64,000 bases of DNA, from assembly GCA_900299255.1 (NCBI GenBank), contig OMJB01000075.1, positions 1 to 64,000 on the forward strand. Direction: 5' to 3'. Numbering within the stretch: the stretch's first letter is position 1; every line of letters starts with the position of its first letter. This DNA comes from Sphingobacteriales bacterium. Lineage in GTDB: Bacteria > Bacteroidota > Bacteroidia > Chitinophagales > Chitinophagaceae. Positions 1-9,544 of this stretch are shown here, piece by piece. The translations under genes were made by a program, and so were the position numbers. The notes under the pieces were generated by a model. The model saw only the letters and a list, made by a program, of their open reading frames with translations, had not been told where the DNA came from and made no database searches.

Positions 1-232
1 GGCCCATTTTTCTGTTTTCACCTATCAGTTCTTCCAGAGGGTAGTTCCAGCGCTTGCCGTTATACCAGGGGTGGTATTTAAGTATTTCCAGCACTTTATT
101 TAACGTTGCCGGACTGTTCTTTTTAAGATACAGATAAGTAACGGCGGAACTGGTGTAGTGCCCGCCACCGCTCCATGCAAAACCCAGCATGGGCAGAAAC
201 AATATTGCGATAAGGATTCTGAGCGATCTCAT
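1..232 (-). CDS. S1/P1 nuclease-like secreted protein, 5' part only
   Basis: The gene runs off the left edge, so only the first 77 codons are visible. They encode a signal peptide (MRSLRILIAILFLPMLGFA) followed by a mature N-terminus AWSGGGHYTSSAV. In zinc-dependent S1/P1 nucleases and phospholipase C relatives, a Trp near the mature N-terminus and a GH pair just after it bind the tri-zinc site; this fragment fits that pattern. That is inference from a short piece. A fuller member of the same broad fold lies at 48016-49038. A TAAATTTG box lies 17 nt upstream of the ATG. Confidence 0.6.
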   Translation of the reverse strand, partial: MRSLRILIAILFLPMLGFAWSGGGHYTSSAVTYLYLKKNSPATLNKVLEILKYHPWYNGKRWNYPLEELIGENRKMG

Positions 233-248
233 TGGTATTGGTTTTAAG

Positions 249-256
249 CAAATTTA
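249..256 (-). promoter_or_regulatory. -7 box (TAAATTTG) for the nuclease-like gene
   Basis: Reading the minus strand, TAAATTTG is an exact match to the Bacteroidetes -7 consensus TAnnTTTG and ends 16 nt before the ATG at 232. No clear TTTG at -33 is present, so the promoter call rests on one element. Confidence 0.4.
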
Positions 257-280
257 AAGGAAGTTGGGGGAATAATTGAT

Positions 281-364
281 AGTCGTAAGTCGTGAGTCGT
301 AAGTCGTAGTTGTGGGTTGGTTGAGGTGGGTTGTAGGTTGTAGGTTGTAGGTTGTGAGTTGTTG
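281..364. repeat. Short heptamer tandem repeats (AGTCGTR then GGTTGTR)
   Basis: Two adjoining heptamer tracts. The first is four units of AGTCGTA/AGTCGTG (281-308). The second is four units of GGTTGTA/GGTTGTG (from about 331), joined by degenerate GT-rich sequence. The AGTCGTA unit recurs at 63666-63700, at the other end of the window. No coding role is visible. Confidence 0.8.
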
Positions 365-915
365 ATGTTAATGATCACCTAACTGGTCGAAGCATCCCGC
401 TTCAAAAAATATCATACAAACTTTTTCCAGTAACAGGCCCGCTCCGTCCAATCATAAGTCCTATGCGCCCCGTCATAGATTTTAAATTTTGTCATTTCCA
501 GCCAATGACCGATATTTACATAAGGCTGACACACATTTCATGAACACGAAATTTCCGGTTCCGGTTTTTTCATCAAAACCGCAATTTGTGTATAATTAAT
601 TGATTGTCAGTTTATTAGTTTGCTTTCGGTTTTTCCGATGCCGGAAGAAACCGGAAGTAATCCCGCAAATTGCTTCCGGTTCAAGAGAACAATTGAATTA
701 AATATGTGATTTTATAAATCAATCGGCAATCAACAAAATAAATTTAATAAAATTATCATACGGCAATCCGGCGATGGGGAGAAAGTGGGGAGTTTTTGGG
801 GAATTCTTATCCACATTCTGCTTACAATTACCTAATTATCAATGTTTTGATAAAAAACGACACGATTGATTCTCCACATGGGGAATTTTGAAAAACAGCT
901 AAAGTGGCGCAGTTA
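365..915. other. Long non-coding stretch with inverted repeats
   Basis: No supported gene. It lies between the stop of the mutase gene and the promoter of the nuclease-like gene. Two hairpins are visible: 562-581 (CGGTTTT/AAAACCG, 6-nt loop) and 649-681 (12-bp stem AACCGGAAGTAA pairing with TTGCTTCCGGTT, one G-T pair, 9-nt loop). The CCGG-rich words TTCCGG and CCGGAAG recur at 553-680. The part at 700-900 is AT-rich and otherwise featureless. Confidence 0.5.
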
Positions 916-2469
916 CTACCCCTTATACTCTCCCCATACACCACGCAGGGTGTCTGCTATCTCGCCGAGGGTACATAAGTTCTCTACTGCCTCAATCACG
1001 TAAGGCATGAGGTTTTCGGTGGTTAGTGCTTTTTCTTTGATGGTGGCGAGGCTGGCATTGGCGGCTTCGTTGTTGCGTTTGGCGCGGAGATTTGCCAGTT
1101 TTTCGCTCTGCAGTGTCCTTATAGAATCATCAATTTTGAGCAAGGATGGCGCTGCCAATTCTGATGAAGTAAATTTGTTTACCCCTACAATGATCTTCGA
1201 TTTGTCTTCTATGGCTTTGTTGTATGCATAAGCCGAGCGGGCAATCTCATCCTGCATGTAGCGGTGTTCTATAGCTTTTACAGAACCGCCCATTGCATCA
1301 ATTTTTTCGATGATCTTCCAGGCTGCGGCTTCAACTTCATTGGTCAGCTGCTCTACATAGTAAGAGCCTGCCAGCGGGTCGACAGTATCGGTGGCGCCGC
1401 TCTCATAAGCCAGTATCTGCTGTGTGCGCAGCGCTATAGATGCAGCTTCTTCGGTAGGGAGCGATAGTGCCTCGTCATAGCCATTGGTATGCAAAGACTG
1501 GGTGCCGCCCAGAACCGCTGAAAGCCCCTGTAGTGCCACACGTACAATGTTGTTTTTGGGCTGCTGTGCGGTAAGGGTGCTGCCTCCGGTCTGTGTATGA
1601 AAACGGAGCATTTGTGCGCGCGGGTCGGTAGCGCCTAAAGCACTGGTAATATTGGCCCACATGCGCCTTGCCGCCCTGAATTTTGCTACTTCCTCAAAGA
1701 TATTGTTGTGTGCATTGAAGAAGAATGAAAGGCGCTGCGCGAATACATTGATATCAAGCCCCTTGCTGATGGCTGCCTGCAGGTATGCTTTGCCATTGGC
1801 CAGTGTAAAAGCAAGTTCCTGAACGGCATTGGAGCCGGCCTCGCGTATGTGGTAGCCTGAGATAGAAATAGTATTCCACTTGGGTACTTCCTTGCTGCAG
1901 TATTCAAAGATATCGGTGATCAGCCGCATGGACGGGGCGGGAGGGTAGATGTAGGTACCACGCGCCGCATATTCTTTGAGTATATCGTTCTGGATGGTGC
2001 CGGAGATTTTCTTCAGGTCGGCACCTTGTTTTTTGGCAAGAGCAATATATAGTGCCAGCAAAATAAATGCAGTTGCATTGATGGTCATAGAGGTAGATAC
2101 ATCGCTGAGCTTAATGTCTTTGAACAGCAGCTCCATATCCTCCAGTGAGTCAATAGCCACACCTACTTTGCCTACTTCACCCTCTGACATAGGGTGGTCT
2201 GAATCATAGCCAATCTGGGTAGGTAGGTCGAAAGCAACTGAAAGACCGCTCACTCCCTGACCAAGCAGAAAATGGTAACGCTTGTTAGACTCCTTAGCGG
2301 TACTGAAACCGGCATACTGGCGCATGGTCCAGAGCCTGTCGCGGTACATAGCTGCATGCACACCACGCGTAAACGGGAACTGCCCGGGCAGTTCATCCAT
2401 TTTTACCGGATGGCAATACAGTTCTTTGATTTCTATTCCTGAATCGGTCTTAATTGTTGTTTTTTCCAT
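916..2469 (-). CDS. Methylmalonyl-CoA mutase, catalytic (large) subunit without B12 domain
   Basis: Predicted to interconvert (R)-methylmalonyl-CoA and succinyl-CoA by adenosylcobalamin radical chemistry in the cytoplasm. At 517 aa it holds only the TIM-barrel catalytic domain; the C-terminal cobalamin domain with DxHxxG is absent, so a separate small subunit must exist elsewhere. Specificity residues are visible: Tyr52 (in WTMRQYAGF) and Arg170 (in [10 protein letters not shown]) match Tyr89 and Arg207 of the Propionibacterium enzyme, and His207 (SISGYH) matches His244, all with a constant offset of 37. Isobutyryl-CoA mutases carry Phe and Gln at the first two sites. The membrane-protein gene at 2521-3075 lies 51 bp upstream on the same strand and may be cotranscribed. 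Confidence 0.93.
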   Translation of the reverse strand: MEKTTIKTDSGIEIKELYCHPVKMDELPGQFPFTRGVHAAMYRDRLWTMRQYAGFSTAKESNKRYHFLLGQGVSGLSVAFDLPTQIGYDSDHPMSEGEVGKVGVAIDSLEDMELLFKDIKLSDVSTSMTINATAFILLALYIALAKKQGADLKKISGTIQNDILKEYAARGTYIYPPAPSMRLITDIFEYCSKEVPKWNTISISGYHIREAGSNAVQELAFTLANGKAYLQAAISKGLDINVFAQRLSFFFNAHNNIFEEVAKFRAARRMWANITSALGATDPRAQMLRFHTQTGGSTLTAQQPKNNIVRVALQGLSAVLGGTQSLHTNGYDEALSLPTEEAASIALRTQQILAYESGATDTVDPLAGSYYVEQLTNEVEAAAWKIIEKIDAMGGSVKAIEHRYMQDEIARSAYAYNKAIEDKSKIIVGVNKFTSSELAAPSLLKIDDSIRTLQSEKLANLRAKRNNEAANASLATIKEKALTTENLMPYVIEAVENLCTLGEIADTLRGVWGEYKG

Positions 2470-2520
2470 TATTGGCAGTAAGCAGTAAACAGATGGGTAC
2501 CTAAGCAGCGGTTAAAAAAA

Positions 2521-3075
2521 CTAACCCTGTATAGAGCCGAACGACATAACTATCTTCACCTCTTCATTGATTATCTGAAGGGCTACCGCGGTAGGTAATT
2601 CCTGATCGGTTCTGAGCAATATCTCCAGAATGCGTGTATGCAGGTCTTTGGCAGGAGCTTCGGGGTTTAATGTCTGAGCTACCTGTATAACCATATTTAT
2701 TTCCTGCTCCTTTACACTTTTTACTGTTTCCCACACATTTTTAGATACATAAATCTGCTGTGCAAGATTGTGCTCAAACTCTGCTCTGACATTGAAGATA
2801 TACGCCTGTTGCAGGTCTCTCACTGTCATTGATGGGTCGTATATCCTGGGTATCAGCTGGCCGGGGATGATGCGCTCAATAAACAGCACCATGCGCTCAT
2901 ATGCCTGCAGCCTGAGGCGGAGGGTAATATCCTGCGACTCGCGAAAGATAGCCATGTGCTTCCTCTGCGTTTCAGTAATCAGGAATTTCTTTACAATACT
3001 GTAGCTGGCTATCAGTACTATCAGCGCCGGTACAGTGTATTTTACTATATCCAGCAACGTTCCGAGTATGTCCAT
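2521..3075 (-). CDS. Conserved hypothetical protein with N-terminal membrane anchor
   Basis: 184 aa. Residues about 13-30 (YTVPALIVLIASYSIVKKF) form one hydrophobic helix. The rest is soluble and mostly helical (ITLRLRLQAYERMVLFIERIIP; VWETVKSVKEQEINMVIQVA). It resembles a family of anchored helical proteins common in Bacteroidetes; no function can be read from it. It is upstream of the mutase gene with a 51-bp gap, suggesting shared transcription rather than shared function. A TAAATTTG box lies 7 nt before its ATG. Confidence 0.75.
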   Translation of the reverse strand: MDILGTLLDIVKYTVPALIVLIASYSIVKKFLITETQRKHMAIFRESQDITLRLRLQAYERMVLFIERIIPGQLIPRIYDPSMTVRDLQQAYIFNVRAEFEHNLAQQIYVSKNVWETVKSVKEQEINMVIQVAQTLNPEAPAKDLHTRILEILLRTDQELPTAVALQIINEEVKIVMSFGSIQG

Positions 3076-3082
3076 ATTGGTA

Positions 3083-3090
3083 CAAATTTA
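3083..3090 (-). promoter_or_regulatory. -7 box abutting the start of the 184-aa membrane protein
   Basis: TAAATTTG on the minus strand, an exact TAnnTTTG match, with only 7 nt to the ATG at 3075. If used, the transcript would be leaderless or nearly so. No TTTG is evident at -33. The rest of 3091-3468 is non-coding between divergent genes. Confidence 0.4.
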
Positions 3091-3468
3091 AGGAAAGATG
3101 GTGTACTTTATTTATTAACGGAACTCATCAGGTTTTTATGCTGTTTCAGGGTTTCAGGGCATTATTTTTTAGACGTGATTTAGGCGATTTGACGACTGAT
3201 TTTTTCAGTTTATAGGGAAATGATCTTTCGCTACGGGATTTCACAGATTTTATTCCCCATTAAAGTGTAATAGGGTGGGCCTGTGGGGAAAAAAATCTAC
3301 ATTTTATATGCTGGTTGATTGCAATGACATATAAAGCATTATGTATTAAGTAATTTATACTTCATAATGAATTGTTAATACGGCGCTTAGTTATGTGTTT
3401 ATAAATTTTTGAAGAAAACTGAAGTTTGGCTTTATGCTTGCTTTACACAGTGGTATAAACGGACTACT

Positions 3469-4881
3469 ATGGTAAGCCAGATACAAACGCAACGGCAGCA
3501 GTTGAAGATACTCCCGCAGCAAATACAGATGCTGAACCTGTTTTTTCTGAGTAAATTGGAACTGGAGCAGCGTATTAAAAATGAACTCGAAGAGAATCCA
3601 TTTCTGGAATGTACTGAGGAAAAAAATAATGATGAAGAAAGCGGAGCCAGAGAAGATTCGAAAGACTATGAAACCTGGGAAGAGTTTAACTCGGACGACA
3701 GGCCGGATTATAAAGCAGAATACATGAATTACTTCGACTCGGCAGAAGCTCCTAATGCTCCGATAGTTAATGTTTCCACTTTTAAAGAAGAAGCCAAGCA
3801 GCAGCTTCGTATGCTGGATCTGAACGAAGAAGAGATGGAAACAGCGGCATACATCATAGACATTCTCAGTCCGCAGGGATTAATGGACAGGCCGCTGGAC
3901 GAGGTGGCCGATGATATGTCATTTCATTTTTCTACAATTATTGAGGAAGACAGAATAAAGCGAGGGCTTGAAATTGTGCAGACATTGGAGCCGGTAGGCA
4001 TAGGTGCCTGTAGTATAAAAGAGTGCCTGCTACTGCAGCTGCGCACACTGAATGTGAAACGGCCCGATGTGAAATGCGCCATCAGGCTGATGGAACACCA
4101 CTATGAAGACCTGATGCACCGCCAGTTTGAAAAAATACACTACGTTTTGAAAATTGATGATGAGGAACTGAGGATGGTACTGAACCTAATAGGCAGCCTT
4201 AAATTCTACCCGGTTGTGGAAACCAACCAGCACGATCCGAAGAATACGATCATACCTGATTTTATTGTTGGGGTGTATGGTGAGGATGTGCTGGTAAATC
4301 TGTTTTCGAGCAGAAGGGATGCTGTATTTGTTAATCAGTCGCTGTATGACCAGCTGGCGTGCCAGGTGACCAGCAAGGAAAAGGCGGCAACGCAGTATAT
4401 AAGAAGCAAGCTCAGCGGTGCGCAGTGGTTTGTAAACGCTGTAAAGCAACGTGAAGAAACGATGATGAAAGTGATGAAGTGCATTGCCGGTATTCAGAAG
4501 GAGTATTTCATCACCGGTGACATCAGGTTGTTGAAACCTATGGTGCTGCGGCACATAGCAGATATAACAGGCCTGGACATTGCTACCATATCGCGCGTTA
4601 CCGGTAATAAATATGCTGAAACCCCGTTTGGCCTCATTCACCTGAAGAAGCTATTTAGTGAAGGGATAGCAGATAAGAAAGGAGAAGTGATCAGTAACAA
4701 AGTGATACAGTTGGTGATAGGAGAGGTAATAGGAGGTGAAGATAAAAAGCATCCTTATACCGATCAGCAGCTTGTGAATTTCCTTGCAGGCAAGGGTTAC
4801 AACATTGCCCGGCGTACGGTAGCCAAATACAGGGAGCAGATGCATATACCCATAGCGCAAATAAGAGCAGTATGGGCTTAG
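3469..4881 (+). CDS. rpoN: RNA polymerase sigma-54 factor RpoN
   Basis: Directs RNA polymerase to -24/-12 promoters and needs AAA+ activators. Visible parts: Gln/Leu-rich region I at the N-terminus (LKILPQQIQMLNLFFLSKLE), an acidic region II, the core-binding domain, a HTH around LDIATISRVTGNKYAETPFG, and the diagnostic RpoN box ARRTVAKYRE near the C-terminus. Length 470 aa is normal. The ATG at 3469 is chosen because it begins MVSQIQTQRQQ, typical of the family; the frame is open further upstream to a TTG at 3409 but that stretch is not family-like. The next gene encodes a sigma54 activator, 117 bp downstream. Confidence 0.95.
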   Translation: MVSQIQTQRQQLKILPQQIQMLNLFFLSKLELEQRIKNELEENPFLECTEEKNNDEESGAREDSKDYETWEEFNSDDRPDYKAEYMNYFDSAEAPNAPIVNVSTFKEEAKQQLRMLDLNEEEMETAAYIIDILSPQGLMDRPLDEVADDMSFHFSTIIEEDRIKRGLEIVQTLEPVGIGACSIKECLLLQLRTLNVKRPDVKCAIRLMEHHYEDLMHRQFEKIHYVLKIDDEELRMVLNLIGSLKFYPVVETNQHDPKNTIIPDFIVGVYGEDVLVNLFSSRRDAVFVNQSLYDQLACQVTSKEKAATQYIRSKLSGAQWFVNAVKQREETMMKVMKCIAGIQKEYFITGDIRLLKPMVLRHIADITGLDIATISRVTGNKYAETPFGLIHLKKLFSEGIADKKGEVISNKVIQLVIGEVIGGEDKKHPYTDQQLVNFLAGKGYNIARRTVAKYREQMHIPIAQIRAVWA

Positions 4882-4998
4882 TGAAGGCAATTGGTTTTGA
4901 TTGACTAAATGCAGCAGCTGTTATAGTTGGAGTTATGCGCTGTTATTGCCAGATTTCTTCCCGCCGGAATTATTATATTTACACACATAATACAATCT

Positions 4999-6444
4999 AT
5001 GCACAAAATTCTTGTAGTTGACGACGATAACGATATGTGCCTTCTGCTGAACCGTTTCCTGACCAGGAATGGTTACGACGTATCAAGTGCGAACAGCGGT
5101 GCCGGAGCAATAGAGCTGATGAAGAAAAGTAAGCCCGACCTGGTGCTATGCGACTTCAGGCTGGATGATATGACGGGCGTGCAATTACTGGCAAAGATTA
5201 AGGAGTATAATCCGGCGGCGGCGGTAATTATTATTACCGGCTACAGTGATGTAAAAGATGCAGTGGAAGTGATGAAGATGGGTGCTTATGATTACGTTAC
5301 TAAGCCACTGTTTCCTGAAGAAATACTGATTACTATTAAAAAGGCCCTTGCCAACGAATCTTCTGAACGGCAGGTAGCGGTAAAGCCTGTGGCAGGCAAA
5401 GCGGCGAGTGCGGGTGTAAAAGCCAGAACAGCGTATAATGATAAGTATATAGCTGGGGAAAGCAGAGAGTTTGCAGAGATCATCAAACAGATAAAACTGG
5501 TTGCACCTACAAATTACAGCGTAATTATTTACGGTGAGAGTGGCAGCGGGAAAGAGGCTATTGCGCAGCAGATACACCAGAACAGCAAAAGGAAAGACAA
5601 GAATTTTGTAGCTATTGATTGTGGTGCGCTATCTACGGAGCTGGCCGGTAGTGAATTGTTTGGGCATGAGAAGGGTGCGTTTACGGGTGCGTTAAATCAG
5701 AAGATCGGCAGCCTAGAACTGGCCAATGAGGGGACAATTTTTCTGGATGAGGTGGGTAACCTTTCTTATGAGGTACAGATATCGCTGTTAAGAGTAGTGC
5801 AGGAGCGCAAGATAAGGCGGGTTGGCGGACTCAAGGATATAGAGCTGGATGTGCGCATCATTGTTGCCAGCAACGAAAACCTGTGGGAAGCATCCAGGTC
5901 GGGAAAATTCAGGGAAGACCTTTATCACCGGTTCAACGAATTTAGTATAATGGTTCCGTCGCTGAGGCAGCGGAAAAGCGATATAATGATATTTGCGCGT
6001 CATTTTCTGAATCTGACTAATGCTGAGCTGGGCAAAGATGTGAAAGGATTCACTCCTGAAGTAGAGGACATACTTAAGAATTACATCTGGTACGGCAATC
6101 TGCGTGAGCTGAAAAATGTGATCAAGCGGTCGACGCTGCTCACGGACGGTGATCTGATCGAGGCAAGGTCGTTGCCTTTTGAGATCAATAATTTTTTCAA
6201 GCTACAGTTTGATGCACCGCCTGCGGAAAAGAATGAGCCAGAAGCCGTGTCGGCATCGCATGTTAAAGATGTGCCGTATGAAGACAGATTGAAAACTGCC
6301 AACCTGGATGCTGAATACGAAGTGATACTGGATGCATTGAAGCAGTCTGATTTCAATAAAAGTAAGGCGGCAAAACTGCTGAATGTAGACCGTAAGACGC
6401 TCTACAACAAAATGAGGCAGTTCAAAGAATTTAATATAGACTAG
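4999..6444 (+). CDS. NtrC-family sigma54-dependent response regulator
   Basis: 481 aa with three domains in order. The receiver (1-120) has acidic pocket D8-D10 and phospho-acceptor Asp52. The AAA+ sigma54 activator domain (about 150-385) has Walker A GESGSGKE, the RpoN-contacting loop GAFTGA and Walker B IFLDEVG. The C-terminal Fis-type HTH contains NKSKAAKLLNVDRKTLYNKM. It should hydrolyse ATP to open RpoN promoters when phosphorylated. The frame extends upstream to a TTG at 4927, but MHKILVVDDD at 4999 is the natural start. It follows rpoN, and two histidine kinases follow within 10-15 nt, suggesting one operon and a dedicated phosphorelay. Confidence 0.95.
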   Translation: MHKILVVDDDNDMCLLLNRFLTRNGYDVSSANSGAGAIELMKKSKPDLVLCDFRLDDMTGVQLLAKIKEYNPAAAVIIITGYSDVKDAVEVMKMGAYDYVTKPLFPEEILITIKKALANESSERQVAVKPVAGKAASAGVKARTAYNDKYIAGESREFAEIIKQIKLVAPTNYSVIIYGESGSGKEAIAQQIHQNSKRKDKNFVAIDCGALSTELAGSELFGHEKGAFTGALNQKIGSLELANEGTIFLDEVGNLSYEVQISLLRVVQERKIRRVGGLKDIELDVRIIVASNENLWEASRSGKFREDLYHRFNEFSIMVPSLRQRKSDIMIFARHFLNLTNAELGKDVKGFTPEVEDILKNYIWYGNLRELKNVIKRSTLLTDGDLIEARSLPFEINNFFKLQFDAPPAEKNEPEAVSASHVKDVPYEDRLKTANLDAEYEVILDALKQSDFNKSKAAKLLNVDRKTLYNKMRQFKEFNID

Positions 6445-6454
6445 CAACATCGCA

Positions 6455-7594
6455 ATGGGGGAATCAGATTATTTGCCCGGCAAAACTCCGTCAGCTGATA
6501 CTTCAGATACCGAAGTGTCATTTATGTTCAGTGCGTTTTACGATCAGCCGGGGATGTCCGCAATCGTCAGGGCTTCAGATTTGAATGTGCGGTTTGTGAA
6601 TCGGAATTTTGAAACTGCCTTTGGGTATCTAAATAATAATGTTCAGGTTTCAGGGTTGGTAATAACGGATTTGCTGGAGCGTGAACAGAGGCATGCTTTG
6701 ATGCAGCGCTTGCAATTGGGTGCAGAAAATTCAGACTGCGGAACGTTTTCTTTCAAAGGTGCTAATGGAACCGCTGTAAGGTATGCATTGTATGCCGCGC
6801 CTATACACCACAACTCAAAGGCTGATTACCTACACCTATTGCTGATGTCAGAAGTGAAAGGTGAACTTTTGCCAAATAAAGAAGTAGAAGAGTTTGCCTA
6901 TATAGCAAGCCATGACCTGCAGGAACCCCTGAGGAAGATTACGGCATTCAGTGAGAAGCTCATCATCAAGTACAAAGATGTAATTGCCGGAGACGGTGCT
7001 CTATACCTTTCGAGAATGGAAGCCGCTGCCAACAATATGCGGCAACTGATAGATGGATTATTGGAATTTTCGAGAGTGGGGAGGGGTGGACAGCATTTTG
7101 AGCCGGTGGCACTTGATAATATACTCAGCCAGGTTGTAATGGACCTTGAAGCCGGCATTGAGGAGGCTGGCATTGAAATTGTGAGCAGGCCACTGCCCGA
7201 AATCAGGGCGGCCGCATCGCTGATCAAACAACTATTTACTAACATTGTCGGTAATGCAATAAAGTTTCGAAATAAGGAGGGGGCTGCAAAGCTGGAAGTT
7301 TTTGCTGAAACGCCTGATGCCAGTGAATTGTTGAAGCATGGGCTGGATGCCGGGCTGGAGTATACGAAGATAGTATTCAGAGACAACGGTATAGGTTTTG
7401 AAGATGAATATGCTACTCGAATATTTCAGGTATTCCAAAGGCTGCACGGTAAATCTGAATATCCGGGGTCTGGGATAGGCCTTGCTATCTGTAAGAAAAT
7501 TATGGATTATCACAAAGGTGTGATCTTTGCAACAGGCCGGATAGGGGAAGGTTCCAGTTTTACAGTGCTTATCCCGGTGAATAGAATTAAGTGA
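6455..7594 (+). CDS. PAS sensor histidine kinase (cytoplasmic)
   Basis: 379 aa, no membrane segment. An N-terminal PAS-like region (about 25-135; AIVRASDLNVRFVNRNFETAFGY) is followed by a HisKA H-box EFAYIASHDLQEPLRKI with phospho-acceptor His153, then an HATPase_c domain with N-box (NIVGNAIKF), G1 (DNGIGF) and G2 (GSGIGLAICKK). The H-box is the phytochrome/PAS-type seen in soluble kinases. It starts 10 nt after the NtrC-like regulator, so it is a likely phosphodonor for Asp52 of that protein. The signal is unknown. Confidence 0.9.
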   Translation: MGESDYLPGKTPSADTSDTEVSFMFSAFYDQPGMSAIVRASDLNVRFVNRNFETAFGYLNNNVQVSGLVITDLLEREQRHALMQRLQLGAENSDCGTFSFKGANGTAVRYALYAAPIHHNSKADYLHLLLMSEVKGELLPNKEVEEFAYIASHDLQEPLRKITAFSEKLIIKYKDVIAGDGALYLSRMEAAANNMRQLIDGLLEFSRVGRGGQHFEPVALDNILSQVVMDLEAGIEEAGIEIVSRPLPEIRAAASLIKQLFTNIVGNAIKFRNKEGAAKLEVFAETPDASELLKHGLDAGLEYTKIVFRDNGIGFEDEYATRIFQVFQRLHGKSEYPGSGIGLAICKKIMDYHKGVIFATGRIGEGSSFTVLIPVNRIK

Positions 7595-7608
7595 TCCAAA
7601 TTAATTGA

Positions 7609-9066
7609 ATGAACATACCTTATAACAACTCGAGGATACTGATCATTGATGATGATGAGGATGATTTTATCATTACGAGTGATTATATCCGTGCCATACA
7701 GGGTAATAAGTTTGTAATTGACTGGTGCAATACTTACAGTGCAGCTGTTAAGCACCTTCAAAACAGTGATTACGACCTGTACTTTGTGGACTACCGCCTG
7801 GGTGCCAAATCGGGAGTGGACTTTTTGAAAGAGGCCATCAGCCTGCAATTTGAAGAGCCGATAATATTGTTAACAGGGCAGGGGAATTATGATGTCGACA
7901 TTCAGGCAATGAAGCTGGGGGCTGTTGATTATCTGGTGAAAACCGATCTGACCACTGAAAAGCTGGAGCGCAGCATCAGGTATGCATTAGACCATGCAGT
8001 TACACTAAAGGCACTAAGAACCAATGAGCGGAAATACCGGAGCATTTTCGAGAATTCGAAGGATGTGGTGTTTATGGCTGATTTTACGCTCGATTTCAAA
8101 GATGTAAATGCGGCAGTGTTTCAGTTGCTGGGATATACCAGAGACGAAGTTGTGCGTATGAACCTGTGTGAATTTATCGGTAAGGAACAACACAAACAGA
8201 TACTGCAATATGCATTGCTGCACGATAAAGGGCTTAATGACTGGGAGGTAGCACTGACTGCCCGAAACGGAGAACAGAAGCAATGTGTTCTCACCATAAC
8301 TATTGAAGAGAACTGTAAGGGCGAAAGCTATCTGCAGGGTATTATTCATGATATTACCAATCTGAAAAAAGAGGAGGCGGAAAAGCTACAGGCTGAGAAA
8401 CTGGCGGCTGCAGGCAGGCTGGTGCGGACTCTGGCACATGAAGTAAGAAATCCGTTGAATAATATTACACTATCGGTAGAGCAAATTAGCCAGCTGATAT
8501 CTGACGAGCAGCAAGTATTTTATCTCGATATTATACAGCGAAACGGACGAAGAATCAACAGCCTGATTACTGAACTGCTTAATACTTCAGGGCCAGCAGA
8601 ACACAATTTCAGTAAAGTAGCACTGCAACAGATTGTAGACGATGTGGTTGATGCTTCCATAGACCGGCAAACGCTGAAGCATATTAAGCTACAACTGGAT
8701 TACCCCGAGGTGCCCCTTGAAATAATGGCAGACCGGGAGAAGCTGAAACTGGCATTGCTGAATATTGTGATCAACGCAATTGAATCAATGGCAGAGCATA
8801 AAGGGCAGCTGGTGATGCAACTGGTACAAGCCGGGCAGAAGGCGGTACTTACTATCAGCGACAATGGCTGCGGTATTAGTGAGGAAAATGTGCCCAGGCT
8901 GTTTGAACCGTATTTTACGCAGAAAAGAAATGGTGTAGGGCTCGGTTTAACGTTTACGCTGAATATTCTGCAATCGCATCAGGCTAAAATTGATGTAAGT
9001 TCTGTTTTGGGCCAGGGTACGACATTTGTTATTTCATTTCCAATAGAGACTGGCGGTAGTCAATAA
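7609..9066 (+). CDS. Receiver-PAS-histidine kinase hybrid (NtrB-like transmitter)
   Basis: 485 aa. N-terminal receiver (about 8-128) with acidic pocket IDDDEDD, phospho-acceptor Asp61 (FVDYRLG) and conserved Lys in LVKTD. A PAS domain (about 145-255; SIFENSKDVVFMADF, LLGYTRDEV) follows, then HisKA with His277 in RTLAHEVRNPLNN and HATPase_c with DNGCGI and GVGLGLT. The ATG at 7609 lies 14 nt after the previous kinase. A receiver ahead of the transmitter lets this kinase be tuned by another kinase, so the cluster reads as a branched relay. It converges on the receiver gene at 9083 with a 16-bp gap. Confidence 0.9.
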   Translation: MNIPYNNSRILIIDDDEDDFIITSDYIRAIQGNKFVIDWCNTYSAAVKHLQNSDYDLYFVDYRLGAKSGVDFLKEAISLQFEEPIILLTGQGNYDVDIQAMKLGAVDYLVKTDLTTEKLERSIRYALDHAVTLKALRTNERKYRSIFENSKDVVFMADFTLDFKDVNAAVFQLLGYTRDEVVRMNLCEFIGKEQHKQILQYALLHDKGLNDWEVALTARNGEQKQCVLTITIEENCKGESYLQGIIHDITNLKKEEAEKLQAEKLAAAGRLVRTLAHEVRNPLNNITLSVEQISQLISDEQQVFYLDIIQRNGRRINSLITELLNTSGPAEHNFSKVALQQIVDDVVDASIDRQTLKHIKLQLDYPEVPLEIMADREKLKLALLNIVINAIESMAEHKGQLVMQLVQAGQKAVLTISDNGCGISEENVPRLFEPYFTQKRNGVGLGLTFTLNILQSHQAKIDVSSVLGQGTTFVISFPIETGGSQ

Positions 9067-9082
9067 GGACTAATTGAACCAG

Positions 9083-9430
9083 CTATAGAAAGTAATTGTC
9101 CAGTACCGTAAAGCTGATTGGTTTCTCAAGTATTTGAGCAGTTACGCCCTCTGGTAATATCTGAACAGAGGAGCTATCTGCACTGATGAGAAAAATGGCA
9201 GTATTAGGTGAGCTTGTGGCTATGTCGCCTGCAGAGCCCCATCCGGTTCCATCGGGCAGGTTATTGTCGAGTATTACAATGCCAGGTTTTAATTCATTGA
9301 ATAGTGCTTTGCCATCAGCCAGTGTATGTGCCAAACTGACGCTGTAGTGCTTCCTGACAAAATATTCTTTCAGCAGCAGACAGAGGTCCAACTCATCTTC
9401 AATAATCAGAATGTTATTATCAGCGGCCAA
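9083..9430 (-). CDS. Single-domain response regulator
   Basis: 115 aa, a stand-alone receiver. Acidic residues E11/D12, phospho-acceptor Asp55 (IVILDNNLPDGTG) and Lys103 (EKP) are in place; Ser83 fills the Thr/Ser switch position (LISADSS). No output domain, so it probably acts as a phosphate shuttle or sink, or by protein contact. The only start in frame near the receiver is a TTG at 9430. It is convergent with the hybrid kinase gene and may be a partner of it. Confidence 0.85.
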   Translation of the reverse strand: MAADNNILIIEDELDLCLLLKEYFVRKHYSVSLAHTLADGKALFNELKPGIVILDNNLPDGTGWGSAGDIATSSPNTAIFLISADSSSVQILPEGVTAQILEKPISFTVLDNYFL

Positions 9431-9544
9431 TGTTTACTGATTTAGATGGTTTGATACAGTTAAGGTACAACAATAAGTGGGAGGTGTCATAGCTGATTCT
9501 GTTTATGCTGTTATGATACAAAAATGATGCCCATAATAAGCAGA

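Noticed and set aside
281-364. CRISPR array
   Set aside because: The units are 7 bases in direct tandem without spacers and no cas gene is present.
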